Below, piece by piece: positions 59,296 through 64,000 of a stretch of DNA of 64,000 nt. This DNA is from Schistocerca nitens (lineage: Eukaryota; Arthropoda; Insecta; Orthoptera; Acrididae). Under the pieces are notes generated by a model. That model was not told where the DNA came from, did no database searches, and saw nothing but the letters and a program-made list of their open reading frames with translations. Where the stretch lies: NCBI RefSeq assembly GCF_023898315.1, contig NC_064617.1, positions 616,271,000-616,334,999 on the forward strand, in the 5' to 3' direction. The stretch's first letter is position 1, and each line of letters opens with the position of its first letter. The position numbers were made by a program, and so were the translations under genes.

Positions 59296-61688
59296 ATCAC
59301 AAGTAAAACGTAATGTGAGTAGCAAGAGGTAGATTGTGTTGTGAGAATGAAGGGCGTGAATTAGCGGATCACGTTTGGCCTGAAATGGCGTGCAGTGTGT
59401 TAGACGATTGTGTAGAGAGAGAGAGAGGGGGGGGGGTAGAGGGGGGCAGAGCTATTTATTGTCCTGCAAACTCTTGGTGAACCCTTTCCGTACCTCAGTT
59501 GTAGATGATTTGAGAATGTTTACTTGCACTGCAGTTGCACAACAGCATATAAGCTGATATTTGGAAGTGAATGATGAATGATTGTCTTTGTAATAAATAC
59601 TGGTATGTGATAAGTAGATTTTGTTTTGAAAGCCAAAATAATTTTTACCGCAGAAGTTTGTGATTTGTAGGTATGATGTGAGTGAGATTTGGGCTGAAGA
59701 TGGTGGTTAGTTGGGCAGGATGAGTATTTCAATTGTTTTCAATAGAGTGGATATTAGTGGCACTGGCTTGTTGCCATAATGTGGCATTGGTTCTTTGTTC
59801 ATAACAGTGTACTCAGTTTTGTAGAAGATTTAGGTGAGAAAGAGACAGTTGTTGAATATGACATAGATAGCTAGAAATGAATTGAGTAGCAATTTCCTGC
59901 TAGGTGTAGTTTGGGTATGATGTGTCTCAGTGAGAGATAAATCTTGAAATTGAAGGGTTGTTCCTTGCTACAGTCTTGGAAACTATGTATCTGCTGTTGA
60001 CTCCAATGTTTTCAAGATTACTTGTGTACAAAATTGGCCAGACTTTGCAGTTTCTTCTTCAATAAATCAGTGGAAGGTGGTGCAGATAATGGTAAAAATG
60101 TTCAGTGCCTCCTGTGAGTTGTTGATGCTGCTTGTCTTTTAAGTAAAATTGATAGGGGCTCTTGATTGACCCAGCCATACACAGAGCTGGTGCATACTTG
60201 GCTTGAGAAGACTTTGGTCAGTAAATGATGAAATACCGACACAGTGGTCACAACAAAGCTCCTTTCCCTGCATTTTAGTTTCCCTCGGGTATAGAGTGAC
60301 ATGTTATTGGCAGAGGATGTGCAGATAATCACTTTGATCAGGCTGTTCGTTTTTTTAATGCTCTTTTACCAGAATCCATTCATAGTGATTAGTGTGTTCT
60401 CTGTTGGAACACGATGAGAACATTGTGTGAAGTGCACAGAAGTAGCTATTTGAGTATGTATGAAAATGTGAGGTAACCACTGTTACTCCTAAATTTCTGT
60501 GGAATTAAGTTTTCTGTGTGTGTGTGTGTGTGTGTGTTTGAAAATCCCAGAGGTTCAAGTTGGTAGTTTATATGTTGCAAGCGAAAAAAGCTTTTTAGTA
60601 AACTGAGGCACTAGCATTAGTTCCCTGTTCACTGTGACAAGGAAGCTAGTATAAAAAGTAGTTTGTGGTTTTGTTTGCAAAGAAGTGCTCATGGGATGAA
60701 AGCACTGCTTGAGATTATTCTGAGATGATGGGGGGGATTGCTAAACATCTAGCATTTTAGTAAGGAGCTTGTCGGAGTATTTGTATAGTTGTAAGATTAT
60801 TTGTTATTTTATGAGAAATTTCTTTATTCATAGCACATGGGCCATCATAGTTGAAGCATAAAGATTGGCATGGTATGCGTAGGTCTGTAAAATGTCCTGA
60901 CAGTGATGTTCATAGGGACTTGTTGTATACTTTGATTCTTCATCTGTTTAACAGTAGACATAAGAAATGTATTAGTGGAGCAAGTAGCTGTGAAATTAGT
61001 AGTGTATGATTGATAGTATGGACGTGGCGCTTGAAGGAAGTGTTTGTTTAGCTGTGGGTGTTTTCATAATTGCCATGTGAGGAGAAGCAATACTCGTGAT
61101 AGGCGACGAGAGGTACAGAGAGAAACACATTTATTGCGAGTATTGTATATCAGCAGCTCTTGGGCGGGTATCAAGTAAGACGCAAAGTGAAACGAAAGAG
61201 GAAGTATGCATGAAAGTGGCCAAATATCGACAAGAGTTCGCACTGTTAGGGTGAGGTGAATAAGCTAGTGCGGTGCGAAAATTTTCGAAGAGAGAGGCGG
61301 TTTTAAAGAAAGCACAAGAGTCCTATGAATGCCCTCTTGTGTGTTTCTCTTTCAGTGGCTATTTGGCATGTCTGCTTGCGCCATAGAAAGCTACTGTATG
61401 TGCCCCAGGCCCCCATCTAGCGGCCGGAGGTGCAAGCGGTGTTTACATACAGTCTCGCCTGAGGCAATGGTCTCTCATTTCGGAACGCAAGAAGCACTGG
61501 TAGCGCACAAAAATAGCCGAGTGAGATCATTGCGGCCAAGTAAGGGTAGAAGTAGGTTCTTTGCAGAATGTCTGAGCTTAAGAAATTCTTCGATAAGTAA
61601 ATCGCGAAATGTGAAGAATGTGTCGTATTCTCGTAGGGCGTGTTGACGGTCTCGTGGCATAAGTAGCGAGCGGTGATAGCTTGCAAGC

Positions 61689-61895
61689 AAGATCATACTT
61701 CACAGGATCATTTCTGTAGTATGTCTTCAACTCTCTCTAGTTCAACGCTGGAGTAGACGTAACCACGATGATGAGTGGTAGCACTCTCCCTGAGCGTGAG
61801 GCTTGCGATCAAGATTCATCGCATCTTGGTTGTAATCGATGATCGTTCACCACATTCTGAGGGATGTGGGAAGGGAATAGCGCTTTCCGAGTGGT
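61689..61895 (+). ncRNA. U3: U3 small nucleolar RNA, unit 17 (in type B context)
   Basis: RNA sequence identical to the type A genes by eye. PSEA-like core at 61628-61633, PSEB-like box at 61658-61665. Confidence 0.96.
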
Positions 61896-62131
61896 GGTTT
61901 TATTATATAGATTAGAAGCATAAGTCATACTGTTGGTATCGGGACCCGCGTCGTTGCAGAAATGTCGCTACAGGTTGTGGAAAGACTTCGATTGCGACAT
62001 GTCATGAAAGCCTCGTGGAAGTTTCTCGAGTGGCACGGGGACGAGCCATTTGATTTGGCCTGCTCCAAGTGCTAGGCTTGGATGACAACGACGTACTTTT
62101 GAGTTACAAGAATGAGTGAGCAACACAAGAA

Positions 62132-64000
62132 GAGTGCAATTGATGACCATAAAAAGCTGACACACAACACAGTCTCGATAATCACCACTAATGCATGATG
62201 TACGAAACATTTAGGAGGAGCACGTTTGGCTAGCAAACATGAATTGAGTGATTTGCAAGGCAGTGTTATCTGCAAGAAGGAATGCATGAAATTCGCAAAT
62301 GAATAAGACTGGTTCAAATACTATCGACAGAAATTTTATTTCTGTTGTCAACTAGTATTAATTAGTTGTGTGGGAGCAGGGGGATATTTCCCTTGCACCA
62401 TACATCTACATACACGTTGCGTGTGATGTGGCCTAGTTTTGCGTACAAAGAACTATCTAGTTGTCAGTTTTTTGAGTGAACGAGTGTGGTGGGGAGGAGA
62501 GAGATTAGTGTTAGATGCAGAGCAGTGCGGGCAGTTGTGTGTCGGACGTTGTATGTCGGACGGTGGGTCGCCGACAGGAATTATGCGTGCTGCCATCTGT
62601 CGGCAGGTGAGGTAATGAAGCAGCTTGAATGGTGACAGAAATGATGAAAATAGTTATCTAAAGAGTAATAGCGACGACAGTTGGCAGACACTTATTTCAG
62701 CGTTGACAGTTAGTTTGGGGTGTGTGCTTGCATGACACTGGAAGTCTGTTGACGGTAGAGAAGTAGACAAGACGGCAAGAATTTTCGGCGTTCTCGCGGA
62801 GAAGTAATAGAGAAGCAGCCATAAGTATTGAAGTGAGGGCGTTGATCGGCACTCTGGTTTCCCTTCAAACCGAATAAATCTTTCGCCTTTTACTAAAGAT
62901 TTCCGTGGAGGGGAACATTAAATGAGTCTAGAAGGTATTTTTTGTAGTGCTCGGCTATTGCTGAGCCACAATCACAAGTAAAACGTAATGTGAGTAGCAA
63001 GAGGTAGATTGTGTTGTGAGAATGAAGGGCGTGGATTAGCGGATCACGTTTGGCCTGAAATGGCGTGCAGTGTGTTAGACGATTGTGTAGAGAGAGAGAG
63101 GGGGGGGGGGGTAGAGGGGGGCAGAGCTATTTATTGTCCTGCAAACTCTTGGTGAACCCTTTCCGTACCTCAGTTGTAGATGATTTGAGAATGTTTACTT
63201 GCACTGCAGTTGCACAACAGCATATAAGCTGATATTTGGAAGTGAATGATGAATGATTGTCTTTGTAATAAATACTGGTATGTGATAAGTAGATTTTGTT
63301 TTGAAAGCCAAAATAATTTTTACCGCAGAAGTTTGTGATTTGTAGGTATGATGTGAGTGAGATTTGGGCTGAAGATGGTGGTTAGTTGGGCAGGATGAGT
63401 ATTTCAATTGTTTTCAATAGAGTGGATATTAGTGGCACTGGCTTGTTGCCATAATGTGGCATTGGTTCTTTGTTCATAACAGTGTACTCAGTTTTGTAGA
63501 AGATTTAGGTGAGAAAGAGACAGTTGTTGAATATGACATAGATAGCTAGAAATGAATTGAGTAGCAATTTCCTGCTAGGTGTAGTTTGGGTATGATGTGT
63601 CTCAGTGAGAGATAAATCTTGAAATTGAAGGGTTGTTCCTTGCTACAGTCTTGGAAACTATGTATCTGCTGTTGACTCCAATGTTTTCAAGATTACTTGT
63701 GTACAAAATTGGCCAGACTTTGCAGTTTCTTCTTCAATAAATCAGTGGAAGGTGGTGCAGATAATGGTAAAAATGTTCAGTGCCTCCTGTGAGTTGTTGA
63801 TGCTGCTTGTCTTTTAAGTAAAATTGATAGGGGCTCTTGATTGACCCAGCCATACACAGAGCTGGTGCATACTTGGCTTGAGAAGACTTTGGTCAGTAAA
63901 TGATGAAATACCGACACAGTGGTCACAACAAAGCTCCTTTCCCTGCATTTTAGTTTCCCTCGGGTATAGAGTGACATGTTATTGGCAGAGGATGTGCAGA
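62132..64000 (+). repeat. Repeat unit 18 (type B, cut by the window end)
   Basis: The first 1,869 bp of a type B unit: spacer, U5, purine tract (63089-63121) and part of the next spacer. The window ends before the microsatellite and U3. Confidence 0.94.
62849..62970 (+). ncRNA. U5: U5 spliceosomal snRNA, unit 18 (type B, A22C)
   Basis: Same as the unit 17 gene, with C at 62870 (RNA position 22). PSEA-like core at 62791-62796, PSEB-like box at 62820-62827. The U3 that should follow lies beyond the window. Confidence 0.96.

Larger units (their letters stand above)
58457..62131 (+). repeat. Repeat unit 17 (type B)
   Basis: 3675 bp. It has the 15-bp insertion near 58810, the enlarged purine tract at 59413-59446 and (TG)11 at 60515-60536. 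A at 59359 is private to this unit. It lacks the 25-bp duplication seen in unit 16. Confidence 0.94.
1..64000 (+). repeat. Tandem array of a ~3.65-kb U5 snRNA + U3 snoRNA unit
   Basis: The same ~3.65-kb sequence recurs head to tail across the window, with unit lengths of 3647-3681 bp. Unit starts, using the first window base as phase, are 1, 3656, 7307, 10958, 14609, 18256, 21909, 25562, 29215, 32870, 36521, 40172, 43823, 47470, 51123, 54776, 58457 and 62132. Units 1-15 and the first ~1.1 kb of unit 16 (type A) differ from one another by a handful of bases and by (TG)n length. The rest of unit 16 and units 17-18 (type B) differ from type A by roughly 30 substitutions and small indels. No foreign sequence interrupts the array. 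Multicopy snRNA genes are often tandem in animals, but pairing U5 with U3 in one unit is not an arrangement I recognise. Confidence 0.98.
55906..64000 (+). repeat. Diverged subfamily B of the unit
   Basis: From about here the repeats carry a shared set of variants absent from type A. Examples are a 15-bp insertion before the U5 upstream region (near 58810 and 62486), an enlarged G-rich purine tract, an extra G in the upstream direct repeat, one G fewer downstream of U3, and about 25 single-base changes. Units 17 and 18 agree with each other at almost all of these sites. U3 is unchanged and U5 differs at one base. This is an older or independently homogenised branch of the array next to the type A block. 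Confidence 0.9.

Noticed and set aside
1-64000. Alternative array identities: rDNA, 5S, histone cluster, satellite without genes, or CRISPR
   Set aside because: None of the conserved rRNA, 5S or histone sequences appear, and the unit is far longer than a CRISPR repeat. The U5 and U3 genes explain the array better than a simple satellite.

Overview
The whole 64-kb window is one head-to-tail tandem array of a ~3.65-kb unit, all copies in the same orientation: 17 complete units and the first 1,869 bases of an 18th. Both ends of the array lie outside the window. I found no convincing protein-coding gene, tRNA, rRNA, CRISPR array or recognisable mobile element. Each unit carries two small-RNA genes on the + strand: the spliceosomal U5 snRNA (~122 nt, e.g. 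702-823) and the rRNA-processing U3 snoRNA (~207 nt, e.g. 3212-3418). Both were identified from conserved sequence and structure. The window holds 18 U5 and 17 U3 genes.

Layout of a unit, using unit 1 coordinates: ~640 bp of spacer with small hairpins, short direct and inverted repeats and a CTCF-like motif; a U5 promoter with two boxes (TTCTCG at 644, CATAAGTA at 673); U5; a 3'-box-like element; ~1.2 kb of spacer with a GA/G tract; a (TG)n microsatellite at 2033-2060; ~1.1 kb of spacer with inverted repeats and a second CTCF-like motif; a U3 promoter with the same two boxes at nearly the same distances (3151, 3181); U3; a 3'-box-like element; then ~240 bp to the next unit. The shared boxes suggest that both RNAs are made by RNA polymerase II from snRNA-type promoters (PSEA/PSEB-like).

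Higher-order structure: units 1-8 (1-29214) are repeated by units 9-15 and the start of unit 16. The same order of unit lengths (3655, 3651, 3651, 3651, 3647, 3653, 3653...) recurs, and the same private base variants recur exactly 29,214 bp apart. This is either a recent 8-unit block duplication or an assembly duplication. In unit 16, between about 55740 and 56050, the array switches abruptly to a diverged subfamily (called B here). B has about 30 spacer differences, a 25-bp tandem duplication at the switch, an unchanged U3 and a single-base change in U5.

Organism: an animal. U5 and U3 are clearly metazoan-like. The insect-like internal segment of U5 (CGAATAAATC), the PSEA/PSEB-like promoter layout and the two CTCF-like motifs make an arthropod, perhaps an insect, my best guess, but the window alone does not prove it. 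The array couples an essential splicing RNA with an essential ribosome-biogenesis RNA in one repeated unit, which would keep their gene numbers 1:1.
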